From Lepraria neglecta (Eukaryota; Ascomycota; Lecanoromycetes; Lecanorales; Stereocaulaceae): a stretch of DNA of 64,000 nt. A program made the position numbers and the translations under genes. Below, one piece after another: positions 24,632 through 34,046 of this stretch. The first letter of the stretch is position 1. Each line of letters begins with the position of its first letter. The notes under the pieces were generated by a model. That model did no database searches. It saw nothing but the letters and a program-made list of their open reading frames with translations, and had not been told where the DNA came from. The stretch is taken from NCBI GenBank assembly GCA_033220425.1, contig CM065648.1:3534001-3598000 (forward strand), given 5' to 3'.

Positions 24632-25254
24632 ATGATCTATCGCGCCCTAATAAAAACGCACCACATGACCTCCCGCCAGAAAATCACCGCTATCACTAAA
24701 GCAGCCAAAAGGTGTGAGTGTGCAGTGTATTTGAAGACTGGTATCCCGCCGGGGATCATGATTGCGGAGTCTGAGGAGGAAGAGGGCGTGAGGGAGTGGG
24801 TGGCGAGCGTCAAGGTGAGGATAGACTTTACTATGTGCTGAGCCAGTGATGTTTTATTTGCATTGAGTCTTCTGATGGAAATTTTCTCATGATTATCTTG
24901 AAGATGGCGGAGTGGGGGGGCATAGATAACGGGCTGCTCAATTTCTCCATATTTGATATCTTACGCTGTTCGTTCATGGGTTCTAAAGTGTTATTTGAGT
25001 GGTCTACTTATCTTCATTTGGGGATTACTTTAGGACTTGACTACACATGACTGACGTGGGTAGGGAACTAGAGGCTGAGATACAAAGACTACCAACTGTT
25101 ACGGTCAGAAGCTGTAGAGCAGGGACAGCTACTGGTGGAGCCCGGTGATGTGAAGGAGTTTGATTCGATGAAGGAGTTGGCGTCCGAATTGACAGAGTGT
25201 GAGATCCTAGACTGGTGGCGATTGCATATGGGCTTTACGAAGGGCGAGGGCTAG
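24632..25254 (+). CDS. Small stand-alone Prp3_C/DUF1115-like protein
   Basis: Two exons of 183 nt each (24632-24814, 25072-25254) flank a 257-nt intron, long for this genome, and give 121 aa. The protein reads IYRALIKTHHMTSRQKITA at the start, then GIPPGIMIAE, EGVREWVASVKRLRYKDYQL across the splice, and ends with MKELASELTEC and DWWRLHMGF. The HH-x-x-S start, the G-x-PG-x-x-x-x-E strand and the following helix match the Prp3 C-terminal/DUF1115 domain found in splicing factor Prp3 and RWDD2 proteins, but the usual N-terminal partner (RWD or Prp3 body) is absent. No RWD-like coding is visible in the 500 bp upstream. The role is unknown; RNA or U6 snRNA contact is only suggested by the Prp3 family. 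Confidence 0.72.
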
Positions 25255-25492
25255 ATGCTACGATTGAGGTCACGTTCCATCACTTCAATAGCTGGAGAGG
25301 CGAGCAAAGCCCATCAAGCGTTAGGTGAAGATAGACAAGATGGGGGTATCACAGCCTTTCAAGAGGATCTCGGGATCAAGGTTATCCGTCAGGTTCCCTT
25401 ATTTTCTAACGCTGCATGATGAGCTGTGCTATATCAATGTGTCTAATCGATGCTCTTTAGATCTGAATAAATACTTTCATGCTTAGTAGCCT

Positions 25493-26794
25493 TCACTCTA
25501 GCCTTGCATTTAGGAGCTTCGCCATCAACTTCCTTCTGGTTGAAGGAGCCTCAGGAGTGGCTTCTCCGCAACTTTCAAAATCAACAGCCCATAAGCTCCT
25601 GACATAGCTCATCAAGATTCTCATCCTCGTCATCCGAAAATCCTTACGAGCTTGTAAAGCTGGGAGATCTGTCAGGGCAATGCGCGCAGTCGTAACGGTG
25701 GCTCTTGCTAGGGTCTGCCCAAGGATGCCGGGAAGGGCTGCCCAGCAAATGCAACGCTTCAAGTCGGGACCTATCCCACATGCAAAAGCCCCAGTCCAGG
25801 AAACAGCTCACAGGTGACATTCGGAAGTAGGAAAATTCTCCCACTCCTAGTTGCTCCGAATTGTCCATGAAGTATTGATAACCCGCACTCGGCTTACTGG
25901 CTTCAGGAGTGTCGGACCAAGCAGTCCGAGATTGGCTGCTGAAGAAGCTCGCTAGCATTTCTCGATAGAAGCCTACGGCGTTAGAGACATGAGTTTCTGA
26001 TGTCCTCTTAGAGCGATCATAACCATCCCAACCATCTTTGTTGCACTGGAACCTCTCCAAGAGCCTGTTAGCCAGCGCCGGAGCATAGCAGGCGCTGTGG
26101 GGATCTCTCCACACTTTGAATTGCTCTTTCACATGGTAGTAGGCACACTCAAGCTCCTCAAGCTCCCACACAGTGATTGCCTCGAAGAATCTTCCATGTC
26201 TGTAAATATCGTCCGGTTCGTAGGCCATAAATTCATGCCCAGGATGGTGAAAGAGATCGGAATAGAGCTGGAGACGCCAGAAGGCCCGGCGAATGCGATG
26301 AAGTTCCGTAGGCGATGCAGATGGCTTGGAAAATGTCTCAGAATTATCAGCACCCGTACGCTGGAGTTGGACCGCATTCTCCAGCCGAGTCGTCAGGAAT
26401 GTTTCCTCAAGTGTGTCCGTATCATTGAGTAGAGTAACGAGATCCTGAAGCACACCCACCAGATCCTTACCACAGGCAACAACAGGGGGCGGGAGAGGCC
26501 CTCGAGATTTGTCTCCAGATACTTCTCCAGTTCAACCAACGCAGCTTTTCTGTGGCGGATGGCCATAGTAGTGCAAATTATCTTCTGTAGCTGAAGAGGC
26601 ATGCCAGGGCGTTGAATGACCCCCATTAGAACTTCTTGAGGCTTAGGATGGCTTTGAACCACTACTTTGCTTCGACGATAGGCTTTCATAAAATTGTAAA
26701 GAGCTCCTGGATTGGGCATATGCTCGATGATGTGTAGAAGTAACTCATTAGGGAGCCGTCCAAGGTGACATGTTGTGAGTCCATTAGCCGTCAT
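25493..26794 (-). CDS. F-box protein, gene model uncertain
   Basis: The ATG at 26794 starts an N-terminal F-box (LGRLPNELLLHIIEHMPNPG). Two other coding blocks follow in different frames. A model with exons 26794-26471, 26360-25648 and 25598-25493 (introns 110 and 49 nt, GT..AG) gives 380 aa in phase. Yet the first 'intron' reads like protein (VLQDLVTLLNDTDTLEETFL), so a 1-nt frameshift or pseudogene is equally possible. The large C-terminal part (WRLQLYSDLFHHPG; EAITVWELEELECAYYHVKE) resembles other fungus-specific F-box proteins of unknown substrate. F-box proteins recruit targets to SCF ubiquitin ligases. The C-terminal intron restores SLWAVDFESCG and a stop at 25493. Confidence 0.65.
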
Positions 26795-27611
26795 CTTCTC
26801 AATGTGCAGTTGGAAAGTCCAAGTGAGAAGGCACCTTGGCTCGGGGCAGTCCCTTTCTTGCAGTGCTCGTCTGCAGGTAGAAATCCGTGCGGCTTAATCA
26901 ATTGTAAAAGGGTCTAATGTTGATATTGGGATACTGCGAGGGGTGTGGGCCGGTATTTTCAACACTTCTATACTTTGGTATTAATGATGATGGCGTGCTT
27001 CGAAGGGTATTGAACCAGAGTTTAGTCCAGAGTGTACTCTGCACGAGCCTGAAAGGTCGAACTGCTAACTTGACTAGAGGCTCACATGGAGCCGCAGCTG
27101 AGACATTAAGTACGAGACTTCCAAGAAGCTGGGGTCATAAGCTCAGAATGGTATCCCCAATGAGGAGCGGTTGCCAAAGACAAAGCAGGTCTTGGGTCGA
27201 AAGGGGACTGTGAGAGTGAATGAGAAGGTCAAAGTGGCAATTTTCTGATCAATTCATCATGAGAGACTTGACCTTAAAAAACCCCAGGTTGAAGAGCACT
27301 GCAGTATAGAGAAGGAGATGATGGCAAATGGCTAGAGAAGTGAGTCACGAACTGCGATTGAATGCTTTGCTGCCAAGCATTGATTGCAGTACGAAAAGAA
27401 AAGACGGGACTTTGGGACACCGTGGAAGACTAGCCTCCGAGAATCAATGTTCAAGGGGAAATTTTGGTAAGTAGAGCTGCAGTGAATTGAGAAGGAAGGA
27501 CTCTAGTGAGCAAGGCTAACCTCACTAGCGCCTTATTTTTAGAATAGGGTTAAGGCTCAACATGGGACCAGAGAGTCTTTGCAGCTTTTGTCTTTTCTAC
27601 CATGCTTCCAC
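26795..27611. other. Intergenic (0.8 kb), no gene seen
   Basis: It holds the divergent upstream regions of the F-box gene and GAA1. Short open frames only; no RNA gene or repeat was recognised. Confidence 0.45.
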
Positions 27612-29596
27612 ATGGCATTGATCTGTGAGTATTCTATGGAATAAGCACCTGGAGCCTCTGAGTGTCTCCAATGTACTAATAACCATAGAAGCTCCCACCG
27701 TTTTGGCTCTACGACGAGATCCACGACTCCTCAAGCTTCCTCCATACCTCTCGGCTTTATTGATCTTAGTAGGGGTAGTCTGGCTCTGTCTACTGCCTCT
27801 TAACGAATACTCGAGGCACACCTACATATCTGAGAACGCTCTTCTGCCAGGACAAGTGCATACATACTTTGGAGGAAGCGAGCAAAATGTTTTCAATGCC
27901 TACAAATACGAGGTGAAAGAGCTGGCAGGCAAGCCGCAGGACGAGATCTCGAACAAGCTCGGCGAGATATTCAAGTCCGCTGGGTTGAGATCTGCCAGGC
28001 AGAAGTACGAGTACCAAGCGGCAGGCATTACATACACCGGGGAGAATGTCTACGCCATCCTTCACGCGCCGCGAGGTGATGCAACAGAAGCCATTGTGCT
28101 CGTCGCTGCATGGACTAATATGGACGGCGAACTAAACCAGAATGGGGTCGCTCTAACAATGGAATTGGCAAGATATTTCAAGAGGTGGTCACTATGGTCG
28201 AAAGACATTATTATCTTAATCACCGCAGACAGCAGAGCTGGACCTCAGGCTTGGGTGGATGCATACCATGATGAACACATCTCTCCTTCTGTCGCGCCTT
28301 TGCCAATCAAGAGTGGAGCTCTGCAAGGTGTGGTCGTGGTCGACAACGCTCTGGACCACCATTTCGAATCCATACACATCGTCTACGATGGCATCAACGG
28401 CCAATTGCCCAATCTCGATCTTTTCAACACCGCAGTCTCCATCGCTAGTGGACAGTTGGGCATGCGTGTAGCCCTTCAGCGCATGTGGAAGCATGATGAC
28501 AGCTATAGGGAGCGCCTACAGACCATGTTACGGGGCATGGTCCGTCAAGGCTTAGGTCATTCATCAGGTCCTCACAGCAGCTTCATCCCGTATCATGTTG
28601 ATGCGATTACCTTGCAGGCAGTTGGCGAAGGTGGGCAAGACGATATGGCAATGGGCAGATGCATCGAAAGTATCTTCCGGAGTCTCAACAATCTACTCGA
28701 GCATTTCCATCAGAGCTTCTTCTTCTACTTGCTCATGCAAGCAGACCGGTTCGTAAGTATCGGGACTTATCTGCCCAGCGCTATGCTTGTTGCTGTCAAC
28801 TTTACCATCATGGCCATTGCGTTATGGATCCGTAGTGGAAGACCACCTGCGCCAAAACTCGCAACCACCATGCCCGAGAAAAGTTCCAAGCCAGAGGTTG
28901 ACGTAATCCAAAAGGATGGAATGACAGCAATTGTCCCCAAAGAGACTATCACAATACACGAACGGCAAATGTTTATTCCAGTCTCCCTCGTCGTTTCCCT
29001 ACACTTTCTAGGCGTGATACCGCTCTATATTTTCAACAATTCTGCTTTCGAGGTAATCCTCTATTGATCCCTCCTGAAGTAGATGATGTAGCTAAACTTG
29101 TCCACAGACACTTCCATACTACTTCCTCTTATTTACGATGGTCAATCTCGTTTTACCTACCGCCTTAGCAACCTTCATTCACCATCAAGCCTCCCTAACG
29201 CCACAGCAATACCTCTTACTCCACTCGTTCTCGCTGCTACTACTGGGGATGTTCCTCGCCACGCTCGCCACGTTGAACTTCTCCCTTTCATTATTCGTTG
29301 GACTTCTATCGGCGCCTTTATCCTTCATTGGCAACCCATTTTCAGGTTCGGTAGAGCCCAAGGATGTCTTCCCCTCCCAGCTAAGGAAGACTACATCATC
29401 GATTGCTTTGCAGCTAGTGTCACCCCCGGTAGTGGTCTCGGCAGTGTGCTATTTCTGGGGCACCAATGTTGGTGAGATGCTGGCAGAGGCTGCGTTTGGC
29501 TGGAAGGTGAATGGATTGTGGATGCAAGTGATTGTGTGGTGTGTCTGGTGGCCAGCTTGGCTGGCTGGGAGTGTGCTCGTTAGTCCGGTATTGTAA
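27612..29596 (+). CDS. GAA1: GPI-anchor transamidase subunit Gaa1
   Basis: Three exons (27612-27624, 27692-29052, 29108-29596) give 620 aa. The first coding exon is only 13 nt (MALI plus one base). It joins at the second of two tandem acceptors to give MALISPTVLALRRDPRLLKL, as expected for fungal Gaa1. Order: N-terminal TM (LSALLILVGVVWLCLLPL), lumenal domain with YISENALLPGQVHTYFGGSE and the metallopeptidase-like VLVAAWTNMDGE and WSKDIIILITADSRAG, then at least five C-terminal TM helices. Gaa1 works in the ER with Gpi8, Gpi16, Gpi17 and Gab1 to attach GPI to proteins; candidate clients in this window include the GPI protein at 46.4 kb. The C-terminal exon is needed for the last helices. Confidence 0.93.
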
Positions 29597-29854
29597 AGTA
29601 ATATACAATTGATCATCGAGAAAGTGATCGCCTTTCGTCAGTATTCAGCTTCCCTTTGCAGTGATACACACTTGCCTCAAGTAGCCTTGAGCCGCCAAGG
29701 TGACACAAATCTGCCCCGAACAAACCCCCTCTGAGCATAGGGTGAGCGCCGCTTTACTCTCGCGCGACCCGGGTGTCCGTCACGCGAGCCTGGGTGATTG
29801 AGCGATTTGCTGCTATGTGAGCCGACGGCTTGGTTGTAATGGTTAAGATTCAGG

Positions 29855-30562
29855 CGCAGAGCTCCAAGGAAAAGCGGCAACAACAGAAAACTCTATCTAT
29901 CAACGTCGCTCCCTCAAGCTCTTTTCTTCTTGCTCAACACTCTTAACTTCCTCTTTTTTTTCTTTTTTTCCTCCTCCTCATTTATTAATACCCTTAGATT
30001 TATCTTTTCTCTAACTGTTTTTCGCTAGCCCTGATAGGCCTGGCTCGCTTACTTAGTTTTCAGCTCCTCCGCTGCTATCCTATTACTAATATTTCAAGAG
30101 CCTGAACTTTAGACATGTTAAAGGCTGCTTCCTCTACTTAACCCTTTCTCTCCCATTGATCTGGTCCCTCCTTACCTTCAGACCGCCTGAATTTCCACAG
30201 TTTCGTCCTATTCTTCAACTTTTACCGGTCCCTTTGGCAGTTGGCCTTCGCAAAATCATTGCAGCAGCGTTGCGGCCTGCCCCAGCTTATGTATAGAGGC
30301 TCTCTGTCAGAGGCCGTAACCATAATAGGGGTACTAGCGAAGTGGATTCAGGCCAACAGCTTTCTACGCGGGCGCAGCTGAACCAATCGAATAAATATCT
30401 TGCAGGTGCCAGGGGGCCTTTACTGCGCCGCCGACGAAAAGAATGATAAATCAATGTCACTAGTGAGCTGGTGATGTTTCCTGCATGGGTTTAGCGCTTG
30501 GGTATCTAGGTTTTAGGCATCAGCCAATGCTGATGTGCCAGCGGCTCGGCCGAGAGGGACGG
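29855..30562. repeat. Dispersed direct repeat, copy 1 (decayed)
   Basis: The region is alignable by eye with 36340-37065 over its whole length in the same orientation, starting at GCAGAGCT(C/T)CAAGGAAAAG and including TTATTAATACC, CCCTGATAGGCCTGGCTCGC and ATCGAATAAAT. Compared with copy 2 it shows several TG-to-TA changes (CA-to-TA on the other strand), as expected from repeat-induced point mutation, plus small indels. The minus-strand cysteine-rich frame present in copy 2 is broken here by stops and a 1-nt insertion near 30350. No terminal repeats or TSDs define an element class. Confidence 0.8.
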
Positions 30563-31902
30563 CGTTTCAACATTGTCAAATATCAGTTGCATACCCGTCT
30601 TCAGACGGCCTCCTCTACAGAGCTTCCAGCAATATAAGAAAACAACAAATTCAAGTCGATCCAGTGGAAATTGGTAACAGTCAAGGTATTCCCCCTAGTA
30701 CATTTCTGATCAGCACCCAGGATTTCTTCTAATATACTTTAGATAACCCTCTCGTGGTGGAGGATAAAAAAGAAAGGACTGGCGTTTTCACTAGGACTAT
30801 AAGCATGGCGTCTGACATTGGCACTGTACACCTTCCAAGCTCACACCTGAGGGAACAGCCCAAGATATACAGTTACTTGAATCCTCCTACCACCGATCCT
30901 ACCACCGATCCTACCACCTTGTCCCTTGATAGTTCCATCTCTCCTAGTGTCATACTATCCTGTGATTGAATTGAGCAGACTATCTGTGGAGGTGATCGCG
31001 AAATAGCAGCGACCGTCCATCCCCCTCACGCTATCACTGTCACCCCACCTCTTCCCGAGCAGCCTGAGGACCATGGAGCTTTAGCATTGGATGTAAAGGG
31101 GTGGGGATAATAAGGATCGTTGACAAGAGATGTACAGGAAGGGGGCTATAAACACAAGGTATGCTAGCAGAAAACATGGCTGCTCGAAAGCGAGTTAAGC
31201 GTATATTTAGAACGAGCTCGATGACGCATATTTTGCTCCTTCTGACCAATAGGCTTTCGATCAGGGTCATCGAGGAAGGACTTGTATTCCCGTCGTTGCG
31301 TATGTGTAAGCCTTGTTTTATTACTGTTCCTCCTTACCCAGTTCTCAAATTCGCGCTCAATCGGGTCCTCCAACTCATCGGTATGGGCACGCTACGGAGG
31401 TAGAAGGAGGACCACCGGTAGCCATGGTATCGAGGGAGGAGTGGTTGGTGACGAGGAAGGAGCGATTGAGGAAGGATTCGATAAAAAAATTGGTGGAGGG
31501 ACGGAGAGAGGAAATGCAGTGGGCATCGAGTTGACCTCATCTCTCCGACCTTTGTCCACGTCAGCAGGGTAGATGCAGTAGGAAGGGGGGCACTGACTCG
31601 GAGAGTAGGGAATGCAACGTTGATATATCTCATTTTTTCGACGTTATTTCTCCAGGAAAGGTCGGGCGCATATGCGACGGCGACGACGTGCAGCACGGCT
31701 ATAGTAGCAAAAACTAATCGTCCCATCCGTAAAGCTGTCATTCTTTATGTACTGGATGACCCGTTGATGAAGAGGAGTTGCTTTACTAACGGGATTATTG
31801 AGTTCATGAAGGAAGGTCTTCGCGTGGGGCGCAACATAACTACTAAAACTACACCCACCTCATTGCCAGCTACTGCTTTGTCAAAAGCTCACTAGGAGCT
31901 CA
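30563..31902. other. Accessory island sequence without a supported gene
   Basis: Several short, overlapping open frames occur on both strands but none has a recognisable domain, consistent splice sites or family-like sequence. A short threefold repeat encoding Pro-Thr-Thr-Asp lies near 30890-30920. The stretch is best read as decayed transposon or intergenic DNA. Confidence 0.45.
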
Positions 31903-31988
31903 CCAAAGAAGAACGCAAAACAGCAGCACCATTGTACCAGCGCCATTAGGAATCGAACCTAATACCATTAAATATCAACCTGGAACCA
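31903..31988 (-). repeat. 86-bp repeat copy A with Pol III B-box-like motif
   Basis: The segment is repeated at 32127-32212 with three mismatches in 86 bp. On the minus strand it contains GGTTCGATTCC (31959-31949), a match to the tRNA B box. The flanking bases can form a T-arm: stem TTAGG/CCTAA around loop TTCGATT. No full cloverleaf could be drawn. Confidence 0.75.
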
Positions 31989-32126
31989 CGACCACGACCA
32001 CAGCCAACAGGCGTCCGCCCCGGACGGTAAGCCAACCAAATGAACAATTCGCAGGATCACTGCACGGTTTTCGAACCACGGCTGTTCCCGGTTAAGAACT
32101 TTAAAGACCTGCGGCTAATGACGCTG

Positions 32127-32212
32127 CCAAAGAAGAACGCTAAACAGCAACACCATTGTACCAGCGCCATTAGGAATCGAACCTAATACCATTAAGTATC
32201 AACCTGGAACCA
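32127..32212 (-). repeat. 86-bp repeat copy B with Pol III B-box-like motif
   Basis: This is the second copy, 224 bp downstream of copy A, in the same orientation. The B-box-like GGTTCGATTCC lies at 32183-32173 on the minus strand and the T-arm is kept. Between the copies a third related motif, GGTTCGAAAAC, lies at 32077-32067 on the same strand. The layout suggests a tRNA-derived SINE or tRNA pseudogene array. Confidence 0.75.
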
Positions 32213-32790
32213 TCACCTAGAGCTGTAGACACCGTTAGATCCTAACAAGAAGCTAAAAGATGATTTAGAGTACCCAAAAAAATGCCGAATTGAGCTTGCT
32301 ATTAGTATTACCCAGAGTGGTGGAGCTGCCATTATGACAGGCTGTATACGTGATTTAAGTGGACAGAGTGGATTCAGTATTCAGTGAAGCAAAAATATGA
32401 TTACATAGTGAATGTCGCTATATCAAGATTTTACTGTGCACTATAACAAGTCTAACACTAAAAGCGCTGTTAAAAGTATAACACAATAAGCACAACGCAT
32501 ACCCGGCTTGCCGTTGTGAGTCGCAGCGATGGAATCTCTGGAAATACTATAGATTGACCTCTGTGCACAGGGGTGTGAATACTGAATTTATCTTTGGTTG
32601 GTGTCTTGCCTGATTTCCATTCACTTCATTCGTTTGTATGTATCACGAGCCTCGAATTTGGCATGAGCACCAAACACTTAGCCTGTTCTTTTGGCGAGCC
32701 CTCCTCTTCACTTGCACGACACACCACACTGATAGACGTCGTCACACAGCGCCTCAATCTGTCTGGGTTTGCAAAAGCCACACTCGAGGG
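32213..32790. other. Intergenic, AT-richer, no gene seen
   Basis: Sequence between the 86-bp repeats and the surface-protein pseudogene. No open frame or RNA that I can support. Confidence 0.45.
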
Positions 32791-33749
32791 TCAAGATTCT
32801 CTTGAGCCGAGCTCGTTTAGTGGTCTTTCCCCAGGCGCTTCGTGACAGTCATAGTCTCTTCCAGGAGCTTGGTGGATTTGATTTGCGTAGTAAATCGGTT
32901 CATTCGGAGGAGCGTATGAATCGGGAGGATTTCCCATGTTGGGAAACTGGGACAGTGGCACCCCAGAACTCATACCGCGTGAAGAAGATTGTCTTTGCTT
33001 GACCGACTTTAGGCCGATCCACACTCCTGCGATGAGAACCAAAGGGATACCAATTCCCAGTCCCACGCCAAGGCTAATTTTGACGGTCTCTGTGATAGAG
33101 CTGGCACTGGAAGGAGATGCGGGGGCAGTATCTGAGCTCCTTTGGGGAGGCGTACTCAAAGTTGAACTTGCGATCATGCTGGTTGTCAAGGAAGTCAATG
33201 ATGTAAAGGCGGTCGACGAACTTGTGATCATGCTGGTTGTCAAGGAAGTCAATGATGTAAAGGCGGTCGACGAACTTGAGCTTGACGAGCTTTGAGCTTG
33301 GTTGGTGATGTTAAAATAGTGAGAGGTGAACCCTTGTGGATCCCCCGGGTTGAGCCATAGGAAGTAAACAGGCGAGGAGCTTAGATCCGAATTGTAAGTC
33401 TGGACCTGCCAGTTGAAAGATTGGTGCCCAGTCCTACCGCTGTCGACGTCTGGACGCAATATTAGCAAATTCGAGCGTTGGGATGCTCTCCAACCCACGT
33501 ACTGTAAATTATCTGAAGCTGATTCGCAGAAGCCTGGCCAATGCTTTGCTGGAACAAGGCAATATAATATGAATCGACGGTTGTGGATCATTGGATATCC
33601 TGAGTAGATCCAAGTGTCCACGATATGTCTGCAACAAAATTGTTATTCGGCCCGGGTACTGTGGGGAAAATGAACAGATTGTCGGCGACATTGACGCGTG
33701 CAAAGCTGAGCACAATGGCACACAGAGATGCCACCCACATGGCGGTCAT
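32791..33749 (-). pseudogene. Signal peptide-Ser/Thr-rich-TM surface protein with in-frame stop
   Basis: Exons 33749-33503 and 33449-32791 (53-nt intron with a GCTAAT branch site) would give 301 aa, but a TGA at 33590-33588 interrupts the frame. It sits where Trp is expected after GSTQDIQ, and the frame continues well beyond it (STTVDSYYIALFQQSIGQAS). Order: signal peptide (MTAMWVASLCAIVLSFARVN), a ~130-residue ectodomain ending in FLWLNPGDPQGFTSHYFNI, a Ser/Thr-rich stalk that holds a 54-bp tandem duplication, one TM helix (LGVGLGIGIPLVLIAGVWIG), and a short basic/Pro-rich cytosolic tail. This is the layout of fungal wall-sensor-like proteins (Mid2/WSC style), without a WSC cysteine motif. 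It is probably a recent pseudogene, or the stop is a sequencing error. Confidence 0.7.
33172..33279 (-). repeat. 54-bp tandem duplication (2 copies)
   Basis: Two adjacent 54-bp copies (33172-33225, 33226-33279) differ at one base. The period is divisible by three, so it adds 18 residues (one extra SSSTAFTSLTSLTTSMI unit) to the Ser/Thr-rich stalk of the surface protein. Confidence 0.9.
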
Positions 33750-34046
33750 CCAGGTACAAAGAGCGATCCGCAAATGCTAGCGAGACAGCGCTGCGATTTG
33801 CACAAGGTAAGGACGAATATAAGAAGTTGGTGAGCACGAAGAAGCCGGGTATATGTAGAAAGGGTGAAGTAAGGACGCCTATGAGGGATAGGGTTCACCA
33901 GTCGTACGCTGCGCCCATGCCCGCGCCTCCCCCCACAATTAATGGGGCCACAGCTTGAAACAATCTCTCTCCTTTACTATACCTCGCTGCGCCCGTCAAA
34001 AGGTGGACTGCAATTTCCAGCATTCACATTGTCAATTATACCTCAA

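Noticed and set aside
31949-32183. Functional tRNA genes at the B-box-like motifs
   Set aside because: No acceptor stem, D-arm or anticodon arm can be formed around the T-arm; only a tRNA-derived relic is tenable.
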